Source: Piper betle (Eukaryota > Streptophyta > Magnoliopsida > Piperales > Piperaceae). Taken from it: DNA of 64,000 nucleotides. This document shows positions 26,841 through 37,545 of this stretch, piece by piece. The DNA lies in the NCBI GenBank assembly GCA_033002965.1, contig JAURVB010001841.1:16507-80506 (forward strand). The letters are read 5' to 3'. The stretch's first letter is position 1. Each line of letters starts with the position of its first letter. Made by a program: the position numbers and the translations under genes. The notes beneath the pieces are model-generated. The model was not told where the DNA came from and searched no databases. It was given only the letters and a program-made list of their open reading frames with translations.

Positions 26841-27641
26841 GCATGTTAATTGACTGCAATGTAATTTAGAAAAACATAATAAAATCGAAAGGAATAAAAT
26901 GAGCTAAGGACATTTTTATTGTGACGACAATTGTTAATTGTATGATGGGTGATGAGTGTATTGTTAGTGTGATAGACTATCTTGGTAATTTTTAATCTAT
27001 ATAACTGTATGTTTTTCTCCAAAACGAGCTACTTTCGAGCTTATGAACGAGCTGGTTTCGAGCTCATAAACAAACTAGTTTTGAGCTCCTAAACGATCTC
27101 GTTTTGAGCTCTCAAATGAACTAGTTTCGAGCTCGCAAATGAGTTGGTTTCGACTTCCTTAAAATTTAATAGTTTAAGTGTATTCGAGCACGAGTCGAGC
27201 TCGAACAGTATCAGAAATATTTGAGTCAATTTTGACTGCAATGTAATTTAAGCATGTTAATTGACTGCAATGTAATTTAGAAAAACATAATAAAATCGAA
27301 AGGAATAAATGAGCTAAGGACATTTTTATTGTGACGACAATTGTTAATTGTATGATGGGTGATGAGTGTATTGTTAGTGTGATAGACTATCTTGGTAATT
27401 TTTAATCTATATAACTGTATGTTTTTCTCCAAAACGAGCTACTTTCGAGCTTGTGAACGAGCTGGTTTCGAGCTCATAAACAAACTAGTTTTGAGCTCCT
27501 AAACGATCTCGTTTTGAGCTCTCAAATAAACTAGTTTCGAGCTCCCAAATGAGTTGGTTTCGACTTCCTTAAAATTTAATAGTTTAAGTGTATTCGAGCT
27601 TGAGTCGAGCTCGAACAATATCAGAAATATTTGAGTCAATT
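26841..27641 (+). repeat. 411-bp tandem duplication
   Basis: Copy 1 is 26841-27251 and copy 2 is 27252 to about 27641; both begin GCATGTTAATTGACTGC and are nearly identical, differing at a handful of bases. The second half of each unit is a series of GAGCTC-centred words (TTTCGAGCTCATAAAC, TTTTGAGCTCC). High identity implies a recent event. Confidence 0.9.
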
Positions 27642-27729
27642 TTGAGTATATATGTTTGAAACTCGTTCGATCTCGAGTCAAGTTCGATCAGAAGGTGAGC
27701 TTGGCTCGCTAGCTCGTTTAGCAGCCCTA
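27000..27729 (-). mobile_element. hAT-like element, one end recognised
   Basis: The right end reads, on the minus strand, TAGGGCTGCTAAACGAGC, the same terminus as at 29749 and close to those at 50952 and 51571. The GAGCTCG-rich subterminal sequence leads into it. The other end is not found; the 411-bp duplication spans part of the element. Confidence 0.5.
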
Positions 27730-28064
27730 GTCAGATCTGATTTAGATAGATTTAGTAAAATCAATATGATTTTGACCCCAACCAATTTATATAAAGTAAT
27801 TTGAACTAATGTAATTGGAGCTGATGTATACACTCCTCTTTCAACTTACACAAACATATATCTTTAAATTCTTATGTTCAAGTTAATTTAAATATTCATA
27901 ATAAAAAACTCAAGACCAAAATTAAATCATAATAAAATTTATAAGGCCGTACATAGTGTGGTTTGAACTGGAAAAAATAATCAGATCATCGCTTATATGG
28001 TGATTGGTTGCATATCTTTGACTATTTTCTTATTAAAAAATAAAATTAAAGAGGTCGTATAAAG

Positions 28065-28265
28065 TTATTTGGTAGTGTATATGTCAAATAAAAGAGCGCG
28101 AGCGGCGGCCCCGCAAGTACAACCCCTCCCCACCGCCGCCCCCCTTCCCCCACCGCCGCCCTCGCAGCCTTCCTCCTTGCTGCCGTTGCCTGGTCCCGAG
28201 GCGAAGGGGCTACGCCGCAATCGTCGACAGCGGCAGCACCGTGCGAGCTTGCGATTTTTGCTACT
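28065..28265 (+). pseudogene. Possible apyrase (GDA1/CD39) first-exon fragment
   Basis: In a GC-rich block one plus-strand frame reads GYAAIVDSGST at 28208-28240, matching apyrase conserved region 1 (typically [IV]xDxGSTGTR), the phosphate-binding strand of nucleoside di/triphosphatases. Right after it the frame shifts by an apparent 2-base loss, and the DNA then resembles codons for the usual aromatic tail of that motif. A stop follows at once. Only this motif is preserved, so the call rests on about a dozen residues. Confidence 0.4.
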
Positions 28266-28270
28266 TTTGA

Positions 28271-28305
28271 GTGGAAGACATCAGCACAAAGCTGATGTCT
28301 TCCAC
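28271..28305. repeat. Perfect 15-bp hairpin
   Basis: Arms GTGGAAGACATCAGC (28271-28285) and GCTGATGTCTTCCAC (28291-28305) are perfect reverse complements around a 5-base loop ACAAA. It directly follows the possible apyrase fragment. Confidence 0.9.
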
Positions 28306-28309
28306 TTGG

Positions 28310-29399
28310 TTTTGGCTCCTTGTTGTCATTTATAACGGACCGACTTGCAGCACAAAGCTATTTGTTTTGTTGCTCCACAACGTCTGCCTTCTTCTCGTTC
28401 CGGATTTTGGAGATTCAGAAAATTGCAGTCTTTGATTGTCGCAAGCTCTTGGGTATCTTGTTTTTGGTTAATGGTTACGAAGTTTCAATGGTGGCGGTGC
28501 TCCAACGAGAGGAAGAAGCAGACGGCGAGGCATGCTCTCTTTGCAAATTTTCAATTTTATCTTCTTTTTATGAATTTTGTGTATCTCTAACAAACATCTT
28601 ATTTTTAACAAAGAAAAAGAAAATAAATTTTATCAAACATAATTTTAACATTTTTGTAGAAAAAATATCAATTTTTTTTACCAAATAAAAGGAACAAAAT
28701 ATCAAAATTAGCATTAGGGTGGTAATGAACGGACTTAGACAAGGTCAAGATGAATCAAGTAACATGCCATTACCTTGAAGAATGCCCACGCCTGTCAATA
28801 TCCATTTGGGTATTTAGCCATTTCAATACATTATATGGACAACAGTCAAATGGACGGATAAGTGGATACTATCATAAATAAATATTTTTATTAAATATAA
28901 CTGAATTTCGTTAAAATAACATATGTTAAGTAGCTGTTCAATATAATAACATAAACTTTACATTGTTATTTTAATTTGTATATTATTGAGGAATTAAAAA
29001 CTTGAATATATGGAAGTTAATTAAGACAAATAATTATCCAAAAATTAAATATTATTAAAAAAATTTAATAGCAAATTACAATCAATTATTCCATAAAGCG
29101 TAATCAAGGTGAAAAAGGGTAATAGGAGGAAAGAAACACATGGAAAAGTGACGTTAATGAAGATGATAATCACTTAAACAATTTAAACCCTCAGTATTTA
29201 ACTATTTTGTTATGGTAATAATTAAAAACTCCTGATAAATCTTAAAAAAATTGTATTAATAAAGATAATATTAGGTAAGACAAATTAATCTTTTTTTTCA
29301 AATGATAAGGACTATAAATCCTAATAGGTCTTAACAAAATCTTCTAAATATTTTCTTCATTATTAATTATTGATGGGCATGGACAATAACGTACACGGC

Positions 29400-29400
<1 letters not shown>
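28310..29400. other. Non-coding region
   Basis: Early part has moderate complexity with broken frames; after 28560 it is AT-rich. A TAGGGTGGTAATGAACGG at about 28714 resembles a hAT-like terminus, but no partner end was found. Confidence 0.35.

Positions 29401-29401
<1 letters not shown>

Positions 29402-29452
<51 letters not shown>
29402..29452. repeat. (TA)n microsatellite
   Basis: About 25 uninterrupted TA units. Confidence 0.95.
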
Positions 29453-29457
<5 letters not shown>

Positions 29458-29748
29458 ACCGCGATGCCCATTTATCCTTTTGAATCAAAAAACATATCTA
29501 TAGCCATGTATATGTGTTTACAGCACTAAAAAGATGTCATTTATGCATTACCGAATGTGGCATAGACAGACTAACGGACAAATTGTGTCCATCGTCTAGT
29601 GTCACGCCTACTTAGCACGATTGCACAAATCAAAATTGCCTAAAATAAAAAATACCAAATCGGACCAATTCAATCTAAATTAGCTAAAAACTATTTTATT
29701 TTGAACTGGGGGAATTAGTCTCAAATATGTATATTTAATACTTACAGC

Positions 29749-30150
29749 TAGGGCTGCTAAACGGGCGAGAGAGTCAAACTCAGCTTGTGTCGAATTCGAC
29801 TCGAATAGCTCAAATTTCATTCGAACTCGACTCAAGATCGAATGAGTTTTGAGCACATGTTCAAAATTGACTCGAAAATTTCCGATGCTACTTGAGCTCG
29901 AATACACATAAACTTTTAAATCTTGAGGAGCTCCAAACCAGCTCGTCTTGGAGCTCAAAACTAGCTCATCTAAGAGCTTGAAACCAGCTCATTTGGGAGC
30001 TCGAAACTAACTCGTTTAACATCATAAAACTAGTTTGATCATAAAATCGAAAGTAGCATATTTGGGAGAAAAACATACAGTTGCATAGATTAAAATTAAC
30101 AAAAATAGTCTATCAACATATTTATATAAACTATCACAATAATAAAAGGT
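29749..30150 (+). mobile_element. hAT-like element, inverted relative to the 27-kb copy
   Basis: Starts TAGGGCTGCTAAACGGGC and runs through GAGCTC-rich words into GAGAAAAACATACAGTTG and ATAGTCTATCAAC, the reverse complement of the 26960-27090 sequence. It is therefore a second copy of the same family in the other orientation. The distal end is not defined. Confidence 0.5.
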
Positions 30151-30154
30151 ATTT

Positions 30155-30860
30155 TCAAGTTTCAACCATGTTTCAATTTTTTTACAAAATACCTAAAACA
30201 CCAATATACGTTTCCAAAAAAATAAAATACTTGGAACTGTAAATCCAAAATTGAAGGAAAGTTATCAAAAGTCTATATTTTATATCCTTCATCCATATTT
30301 AGACAGCTTTATCCAACCTTCATCCTGGAAAAAAATTAATAGATATCATCCATTGTGAAATGTTAAATTAAATAAAATAAATAAATTTTGTAAAAAGAAT
30401 AAATGTATTCTAGTATTCTTGAAAATTTGGGTCACCGTATAGTACTTAAAACGTGGTTTAAGTATGTCATCTCAAGTCATGTTGTAGACCTAATCAATGA
30501 GTTCATTGAACCAAAAGTTTAAGGATTCTAGCAAGTAGCACACTTTTGATGGTGAAATTTTCATCTTGAAAATCTCTGAAAAAGAATACCTCACAATTGA
30601 AATATCATTCAAAGAGGGTCAAGCTTTATTATTTGATATCTCTCTGACCAAAAGCAATCATTAAACTATTCTAGTGCACTTTATACAACCATTACTAGCA
30701 TTTGAGGGGAAAAAATAGACAAAACATTGAAAGGAAATACTTATGATGAAGCATGAATATTTTAGATCATAAAACCTAATTCTTGTATACACCACATGAA
30801 TATATGATCCACGGAATAGGACAAATTCTATAGATAAAACGACCATGAAAATCATGAAAC
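30155..30860. other. AT-rich non-coding region
   Basis: No gene or repeat end recognised; short frames lack protein-like composition. Confidence 0.4.
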
Positions 30861-30861
30861 A

Positions 30862-32110
30862 TGTAAAACCCGTGAGTCGAGTAAGGGTTTTATACTCGTG
30901 AACCAATCTGTTCAGCCATCGGTCCGAGTCGAGTCAGTTTCAAAACACGTGCATCGAGTCTAGGCCGACCGTATGTTATGAGCCATGAGGGTCAAGTATA
31001 CCCTAGTGTATGATGATAATGTCAGTAAAATAGCAGGAAAATGAGTTATCAGAATATGCGACAATATGCCAGATTTTTAGTATTTCATGCATTAGACCAG
31101 TAGAAAATTAGAATTAGGTCGTTTATCGTGTTAGGATGTGTTAGATAGGATTTTGGGTGGGTTGGTAGGTTAGAACATGTTAGTTTAATTATTTGAGCAT
31201 ATTTTAATTTATAGAATTTTATCATATTTATTTGATATTTTTTAGAATTTAATTATGAATATTGACTCGAGGCGGGATCGAGTCAAGTTTTAATTACAAG
31301 ACTGCCCCTGACCTCTTCTCTTCTTCTTCTTATTTCTCCTCCCCAGTTCCTCCTCCAAGCTGCCCGCCACCTCTCTTTTTCTTCCTTCCCCTGCTCCACC
31401 GGCCACCATCACCTTGGCGATCCCCTTGCCGTCGACTCCACCTCACCTTCACCCCTTCTTCTTTCCTTCTCTCCTCCTTTCTCTTTTTTTCCACCCTTGG
31501 TCACCACCGCCGCCGCCTGCATGTGTCGCCGCCAACCATCAACGCTGGTAATGACCTCTGGCAACCCTCCCTAGCCCTTCCCTTACCCTTTCCGACAAAT
31601 CCCCAGCCTGTGCGACGACATGCACGGTGACCCATGCTGAAAATAAGGCCGCCGCTTACATGCACGTTCGCCGGCGACTACCGCTGCCGCTGACAAGTCG
31701 CGCACCGCCTCCGGCCACACAAACCACCCCCTTAGCCATCCTCGACCAACCCTAGTCTTCTGCCCATTCCCTAGCCAACCCCACAGTTTGTATGCCCTCA
31801 CTTTAGCCGACCATTGCTCACATTTGCCGCCACCGGCGACTAGCTGTCACTGCCGGCCAGTGGTGCTCCAACCACGACAAGCTACCTTCCCTTTCTCAGT
31901 GTAGCCTTGGGACTATAGCCACATCCGTCATCTCCATCCTCATGGCACCAGCAACCACGGTCGTCACCGTCGTCGCCGAGTGATCTTCAATCTCCAGCAA
32001 CCTATGACTGACCATCATCAACATGAACATCATTCAATTGTGTACTAATTTTAGCGAAATCATATTGTTGTAATTATCAAAAAAATAATTGATTAGTTAA
32101 TTAAAAATGT
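30862..32110 (+). mobile_element. Partial LTR of the TGTAAAAC family
   Basis: Starts TGTAAAACCCGTGAGTCGAG and follows the 17211 copy through GTGGGTTGGTAGG and an extended C/T-rich block (31300-31990). It breaks off where alpha-unit 3' flank sequence begins near 32125. Confidence 0.6.
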
Positions 32111-32124
32111 GTGCATGTCTATAT

Positions 32125-32262
32125 TGATGTTAATTAAGGTGGATTACTATATTTTTTGTTAAAAGATTAAATAAATATTAATTATTTTTATTTAAAAATA
32201 ATATAGTAATTCTTTTGAAATTAATTGGTATATTTTTAATATATGATGAAACCACACCGTTC
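32125..32262 (+). repeat. Remnant of the alpha OMT 3' flank
   Basis: Matches 53440-53570 and 16870-16975, including AGTAATTCTTTTGAAATTAA and CCACACCGTTCGATAA. The match stops abruptly at about 32262 and resumes near 34870, which brackets the gene-fragment insert. Confidence 0.75.
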
Positions 32263-32570
32263 GATAATTTCTTCCTCTTCCCCTGAACATTCAATTTTTG
32301 CTTCACAGAAAAGAAATTTTAATTGGCTGATAAGTCGAATAAAGTATGTGAAAATGATCTCCATGATCTGCTTGCCAAGGAGGTCATTGATATTCTTGAT
32401 TAGTGGGACTAGAAGTGGAGATTGTTCGTTTGAATTTATGTTTAGACATAAAAGCGAAAACGATGGCGCGAAACAGTCCGCCAATAAAAAAATCCAAACT
32501 TTGTTATGGGTAGGAAAAAAGATAGAGGGAGGTGCTGGTAGCCTCTTCGGAAAAGTGGGCGACTAAAACT
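32263..32570. other. Left part of the gene-fragment insert, unrecognised
   Basis: Unlike the flanking duplicated DNA. Minus-strand frame includes KNINDLLGKQIMEIIFTYF and EAKIECSGEEEEIIER; it looks protein-like but no family is recognised. It may be another captured exon. Confidence 0.3.
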
Positions 32571-33010
32571 TGACTGTGAGGAACTCCAACAGACGCCGCA
32601 CCACGCCGACGCACGTCAATGTCGTCACTGTTATCTCATTGAAGCTGATATATAAAGTTGGGATTCCACTTCCTAAAGTTCCCACCGAACAATGGTTCTC
32701 ATTATATCATCGATCTCGATCTCCGACTGCTCATCACCGCCACTACCGCCGCCGGCGCCGCTTGCTCCGTCTCCACCGCCGACGTCATCGCTCCCAACGT
32801 CAACGCCCTCCTCGGCCTCGTCTCCCCCGGCAGCGACGGCGAGATCCTTGCAATCCTCAACGAGATCCGGCCAAGAACCGGGAGTGCGCGGAGAAGGAGG
32901 TGCTCCGGGGCGTGCAGTCGATGGCGGATCTGGTCCGGCGGTTTGGGATGGTGGGGGATGGATCAAGTGCTCACAGGTATTGTTCCTTATTGTTTTGGTC
33001 TTTATAGTCT
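32570..33010 (+). pseudogene. Fragment of an unrecognised gene, frameshifted
   Basis: GC-rich, protein-like sequence: one frame reads DVIAPNVNALLGLVSPGSDG and EILAILNEI; after a one-base shift near 32870 the next frame reads KNRECAEKEVLRGVQSMADL and VRRFGMVGDGSSAHR before a GT donor-like site near 32978. The two halves clearly belong to one exon broken by an indel. I do not recognise the family. It is followed in the same orientation by the ARF fragment but is not known to belong to it. Confidence 0.5.
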
Positions 33011-33465
33011 TAGTGAATGATGTGGTGATGGGTATTTTTGGTGGGCGATGGATCTGGTTTTTCTCTGTTGTTTTTTGAGCTCTGGATCGGGAATTTTTAT
33101 GCTTGCTGGGTTGGCTGGTGAATGGAGTGTTGATTTCCCTCGTCTCTACCTGAAGAACCTCTTTTTCACCGCTGGAAGGACATTCAGTGTGTCTCAATAA
33201 ATGTCATCCCCCATTGCAACTGGAGAAGCCGAACTTCATACCTTCATTCCAAAAGTTCAACTGAACCTGGTTCCAACTCATCAGTCGTCTGCACCAATTT
33301 GTATTTGTCATCTTCACAGCCACATTTCTCAACCAGTCAGATGCATTTTCTTCCGCAACCTCAGAAATGCGACAACTAAAATTTGCAGCAAATAAAATTT
33401 TCTTGCTGCACTTGTGCGAATTTAGCTTACATGGTCTTGATTGTTTTAATATCTGCGTGACTCAG

Positions 33466-33843
33466 GGACAAAAAGAGCATCAATTCAGAACTATGGCATG
33501 CTTGTGCGGGTCCACTAGTATCATTACCACCAGTGGGTAGTCTTGTTGTATACTTTCCTCAAGGTCACAGTGAACAGGTTTGGAAATGATTTCTGTTTGA
33601 TATGTTGAATGAAGTATTTTTAGAGATGTTTAATTAATAAAATACGTTACTCAACCCCAAAACAATTTCAAGAGCATCTTGTTTTGATTTTGCCCCCAAA
33701 GCAATAAGAGCAGGGTCCTAAAATAGAGATCACTTTGGGCATCACAGGTTGCAGCTTCCATGCAAAAAGATACTGATAGCATACCGGGTTATACCTCACT
33801 TCCTTCAAAATTGATTTGTATGCTTGACAGCGTGTCGATGCAT
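33466..33843 (+). pseudogene. Auxin response factor fragment (ARF7/ARF19-like)
   Basis: Two consecutive exons of an ARF N-terminus. Exon 33466-33577 follows a CTCAG acceptor and reads [20 protein letters not shown] then [17 protein letters not shown], ending at a CAG|GT donor. After a 170-base intron, exon 33748-33843 reads [20 protein letters not shown] then [12 protein letters not shown]. ARFs are nuclear transcription factors; this part leads into the B3 DNA-binding domain, which is absent. [13 protein letters not shown] plus VAASMQK are typical of the activator ARF5/7/19 clade. The frame is still open in both exons and splice sites are kept, so capture is recent or constrained. It cannot encode a working ARF. 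Confidence 0.9.
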
Positions 33844-34158
33844 GTATGGCAGATCGTACACAGCGATATCTTTCTTGCTCTTTTTGTCGTGCAATTTTTA
33901 TTAAAGTTCTCAATTTTTATTAAAGTTCTCAATCAACGCAGCCTTCCTACTAAATGGGTTCCCAAATTCGGGGAACGAAAACGGAACAGCAATGCAGAAT
34001 TGGCCATGCTCATACAACAATGGCTGAAACCAACTAACTTTTACCAATAGAATTGACCCCCCATCAACCTTTACAGCAAGTTAGCAAGAAAGAATAATCA
34101 TCAAGTTCACCAAAAGAAACCGAAAAAGAAGAACGAAAAACGAACTTCAACTTCTCAC

Positions 34159-34727
34159 CCTTGGAACCGCACCGAGAACACATTGGACTTCAAAATGCTC
34201 CACTCCGCCAATTTCCCCTCTTTCTCCATGTCCTGCGTTTGATCCGCCAGCAAAATCTTAGTGGAGTATGATTTTCCGGTGACTTCGATCTCGGCACCTA
34301 GTATTGAACCCTGTTAGCCAAATCATACCTGGTTGAGGACACCAGACAAATTGCAAACCACAAAAAAAAACCACCCTCAAATCAACAGTCAAACAGAGAA
34401 CCTGATCGCCCATGGGGACGACGACGCGACAATCGCAGCTCCGGCTGGCACCCGCCAAGACCCCCGCACAGAGACGAAGATGTGGTCGATGTAGCGAGTC
34501 GAGCTCCATCTTGACGCCGGTCATGTGGAGTGGGATGAGCGCCGAGCGTGTCGCATCGGCCGTGGACGTGCAGCTGGTAGCTGGGGTTATCGGGGATGTC
34601 GACGATGGCGGGGTCGGTAATGACGGCGTACACTGTGGGTGACAACAGCTCGTAACTCTCTGCCGGCAACTTGTCGATGAGGGCCGGGCAAGGTGGGGAG
34701 AGGGCGCCGCCCCGGTCAACGAGCTTT
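34159..34727 (-). pseudogene. VIT/vWA-domain (inter-alpha-trypsin-inhibitor-like) protein fragment
   Basis: Two minus-strand exons from the N-terminus of a plant VIT/vWA protein. Exon 1 (34402-34727) carries VYAVITDPAIVDIPDNPSYQ, LHVHGRCDT, ALIPLHMTGVKMELD and SRSCDCRVVVPMGDQ across two frames, with a frameshift after GRCDT. After a GT/AG intron, exon 2 (34159-34310) reads GSILGAEIEVTGKSYSTKIL and KEGKLAEWSILKSNVFSVRF, followed by a donor-like GGGTGAG. The family's function in plants is poorly known. The vWA domain and the rest of the gene are absent. It lies in the opposite orientation to the ARF fragment within the same insert. Confidence 0.85.
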
Positions 34728-34869
34728 AGAAATATACGTTTGCACCCGTTGGATAGAATCCAACGGCTGGTATCAAACTCAAGCACAGACAAGTTGCACT
34801 GTGCTACAGCACTATATATATATATATAGACACACACACACACACTAGCCGCTAACCCACATGATGTGC

Positions 34870-35229
34870 CGCTAAAGGATTAGAAATAAATCCTAATTAT
34901 AATAAAAATAAAACAAATTTTAATTACAGCCAAATGTGTTAAAGGATTTTAAAAAGTCTTCTTTACAATAAAAAATAATATTTTTACTAATAAAAAATAA
35001 AAGGATAATATTTAAAACAATTAAATGACACATGGAAAAAATACTAATTATAATAGAAAAATATTAAAGGGAAATAAAGAGCAATGATTCTAAACTGATT
35101 GGATGGCACACAGTCACACACATGGCAAGACGAATCCTAATTACAATAAAATTAAAATTTTTATAAAAAAAAAACGAAAATATTGTAAATAATTAGAGGA
35201 CACATAGCAATACCATATTAAAAGACATC

Positions 35230-35278
<49 letters not shown>

Positions 35279-36100
35279 GGTAATCTCAATTCGAGGTGAG
35301 AAGAAATTTTTCTTCGGCCAAATCAACCTAGACCATTCGATTACAAGGACATCCAAATTGACTGTGTTTTCATAAAAAACGGGTGGGCCACATGCTGGGG
35401 CCCGAATATAGGTCCTGTTGAGCCTGACCCAGCTGCCTCCCGGCTGGGTCTAGCAGGAAAGCAGAGCAGGCCTGGCCTTGCCCCCTGGCCAAAGCGGCGA
35501 GATCTGGCCTGAGTTTTGGGTCGCCCACGGGCAGAAATGGGATGGGTTGTTTTTTTCTTTTTTCTAAAAAAATATTTTTAAATGTTGATTTAATGTAACC
35601 CATCCTTATAATCAAAAGGTCTATATTGATTTGGCAACAGGAAATTAATCTTGCGCAAATGGATGCTGTTTTGTCATGTGTGTGATGTCTACGTGTTATG
35701 GAAAAATTATTTAAGCTATGTCTCATGTAACTTATACGAAATATATATTTTATTTAAACCTTTTAGTATGCCCCATAAAATGATATTTATATATAATAAA
35801 AGTAGAGTGCACAAGTAAGAAGTTGATAAAAATTTTTTTTCCCTTTGGTATCATTATAACCTACTTTTACATTTTCAAAAGAAGCGCAAGTTAGTACATA
35901 TTTTGAAATTAATTTTTATTATAATTAATTTGAAAATTAAAATTAAACGGTTAAAAATATCGAATTGAGTTAAAATTTTATAATTACCCTTATTATTATA
36001 ATTTTATTTATTTATGTGGATTTTGAATAGTGAGACCCACTAAATAGTTCTAAATAAAAGTTCAAGCTCATATAAAATACATAAGGTGTAGCTCACATAT
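34870..36100 (+). repeat. Distal promoter region of an alpha OMT unit
   Basis: 34880-35230 matches 53585-53935 and 35740-36095 matches 54280-54625 (landmarks GGATTTTAAA, CCTAATTACAATAAAATT, GATATTTATATATA, TTCAAAAGAAGC). A (TA)n tract lies at 35233-35276. Between 35290 and 35740 the sequence is unlike the other copies and shows no gene. This DNA precedes the alpha gene in the region III copy. Confidence 0.65.
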
Positions 36101-36103
36101 AAA

Positions 36104-36145
<42 letters not shown>

Positions 36146-36830
36146 GAGACTATATCTAACTTAAATCGCCTGTCGTGCTACATTCTTTACCTTATATGAT
36201 ATCCCATGCATGACGGTTATCAGTAATAAATCCATCTCAAACCTTTGACCTACTTTCCATTGTATTCATGTCTTCTCCCACAAAACCCACAAAAATCAAG
36301 ACCTCTTAACCATATATATATATATATATATATAATTAGAGACTATCTCTAACCTAAATCGCCTGTCGTGCTACATCTTTATCTTTACCTTGTATGATAT
36401 CCCATGCATGACGGTTATCAGTAACAAATCCATCTCAAACCTTTCACCTACTTTCCATTGTATTCATGTCTTCTCCCACAAAAGCCACAAAAATCAAGAC
36501 CTCTTAACCATATATATATATATATATAATTAGAGACTATCTCTAACCTATTTCGCCTGTTGTGCCACATCTTTATCTTTACCTTATATGATATTCCATG
36601 CATGACACCTGTTGTGCTACATGTTTATCTTTACGTTATAAGATATTCCATGCATGACAGTTATCAGTAACAAATCCATCTCAAACCTTTCACCTACTTT
36701 CCACTGTATTCATGTCTTCTCCACAAAAATCATGACCTCTTAACAATATATATATACTATATATATATCATTAGAGACTATCTCTAACATAAATCGTCTG
36801 TCGTGTTTCATCTTTATTATGACTTCAATT
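36100..36830 (+). repeat. Tandem ~200-bp promoter modules with RY motifs
   Basis: A unit consisting of a (TA)n tract, AATTAGAGACTATCTCTAAC, TCGCCTGTCGTGCTACATC, CCCATGCATGACGGTTATC and TTTCACCTACTTTCCA is repeated: about 36110-36312, 36313-36510, 36511-36745 and a partial copy 36746-36830. The third unit has its own internal repeat around CATGCATGACA. Each unit carries CATGCATG, the RY/Sph element bound by B3-type seed regulators. The same module occurs once or twice upstream of OMT-C, D and F (near 37630, 53960, 54130, 54660, 54820 and 61620). Confidence 0.8.
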
Positions 36831-36938
36831 ATGACTCTAAATTGCGGGAGGTATCGCTAGTTATCGGTATATGCTACTTCTCTATGTTTTCTATATTTTT
36901 AAAAAAAAAGGTTTTACCATGCCCCAGGGCCAATCCGG

Positions 36939-36944
<6 letters not shown>

Positions 36945-37001
<57 letters not shown>
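36945..37001. repeat. (TA)n microsatellite at a duplication junction
   Basis: About 28 TA units immediately followed by alpha-intron sequence (TAGTCTTTAGGGCTGAT). The sequence to its left is not alpha intron, so the tract marks the breakpoint. Confidence 0.9.
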
Positions 37002-37006
<5 letters not shown>

Positions 37007-37136
37007 TTAGGGCTGATACACAACGTCGATTCCAGTTTGTTGTAAATTGTGATACAAATGTCTATTCAATGGGTTTTGTTCAATGTTTTAGTAGATTCTG
37101 CATGATTGGAATGATGAGGAGTACGTCAAGAAGTTA
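37002..37136 (+). pseudogene. Alpha OMT intron tail and 5' scrap of exon 2
   Basis: Nearly identical to 14999-15130 of OMT-B. The acceptor TTTTAG is at 37086-37091; exon sequence 37092-37136 reads [17 protein letters not shown]. It shares the TAG first codon of OMT-B, so both come from the same dead ancestor. It is joined directly to beta upstream flank within AAGAAGTTAAG. Confidence 0.85.
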
Positions 37137-37545
37137 AGCAATGACGCACAAGATAACATAGCGAGGATAATGAATCAGTTTTTGACCCTTAAATATTGGA
37201 GGAGACGCTAAAAGAATAAATTATTTTTCTTGGCGCTTTTATTTTCGTATTGGGGAGTACGTGATCGACTATTATTTGGCCATGGAACATGTTAATTATT
37301 TAAATAATCCATTTTTGGGGCATTGATTATAAAACAGCTAAACTCTTTTAAAAAACGTGCATTTGCACTTGTTAAACTGCTGGTGGCATAAATGTATAAT
37401 TTAACAATTAACAAATACTTAACATAGTAACATACCTTGATCATTCCACATGAATTTGCCAAAAAATTCATTGCCTAAAATCAGTGTTAGTAAAAGGAGT
37501 AACAAGAATGGATCATTTTCTTTTGTATAGTGTTTGGTCCTTATT
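37132..37545. repeat. Remnant of the beta OMT upstream flank
   Basis: Matches 60560-61340 but with an internal loss of several hundred bases after GGAACATGTTAATT (37285-37300). The beta gene itself is absent. Its presence directly upstream of OMT-C shows that OMT-C once had a divergent beta partner. Confidence 0.8.

Noticed and set aside
31262..31801. Serine/proline-rich 122-codon frame
   Set aside because: Pyrimidine-rich LTR interior, not a gene.
32262..34870. Confident Helitron call
   Set aside because: No clear 5' TC or 3' hairpin-CTRR end could be placed at the edges by eye; the capturing element class is left open.
36100..36830. CRISPR-like array
   Set aside because: Regular spacing of similar units, but units are about 200 bp, diverged, contain TA tracts, and lie in a eukaryotic nuclear context; they are tandem promoter duplications.
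36803..37137. Open frames with long Ile-Tyr runs
   Set aside because: They are translations of the (TA)n tract at 36945-37001 and have no independent coding signal. The same applies to Ile-Tyr frames at 35.1, 50.2 and 52.2 kb.
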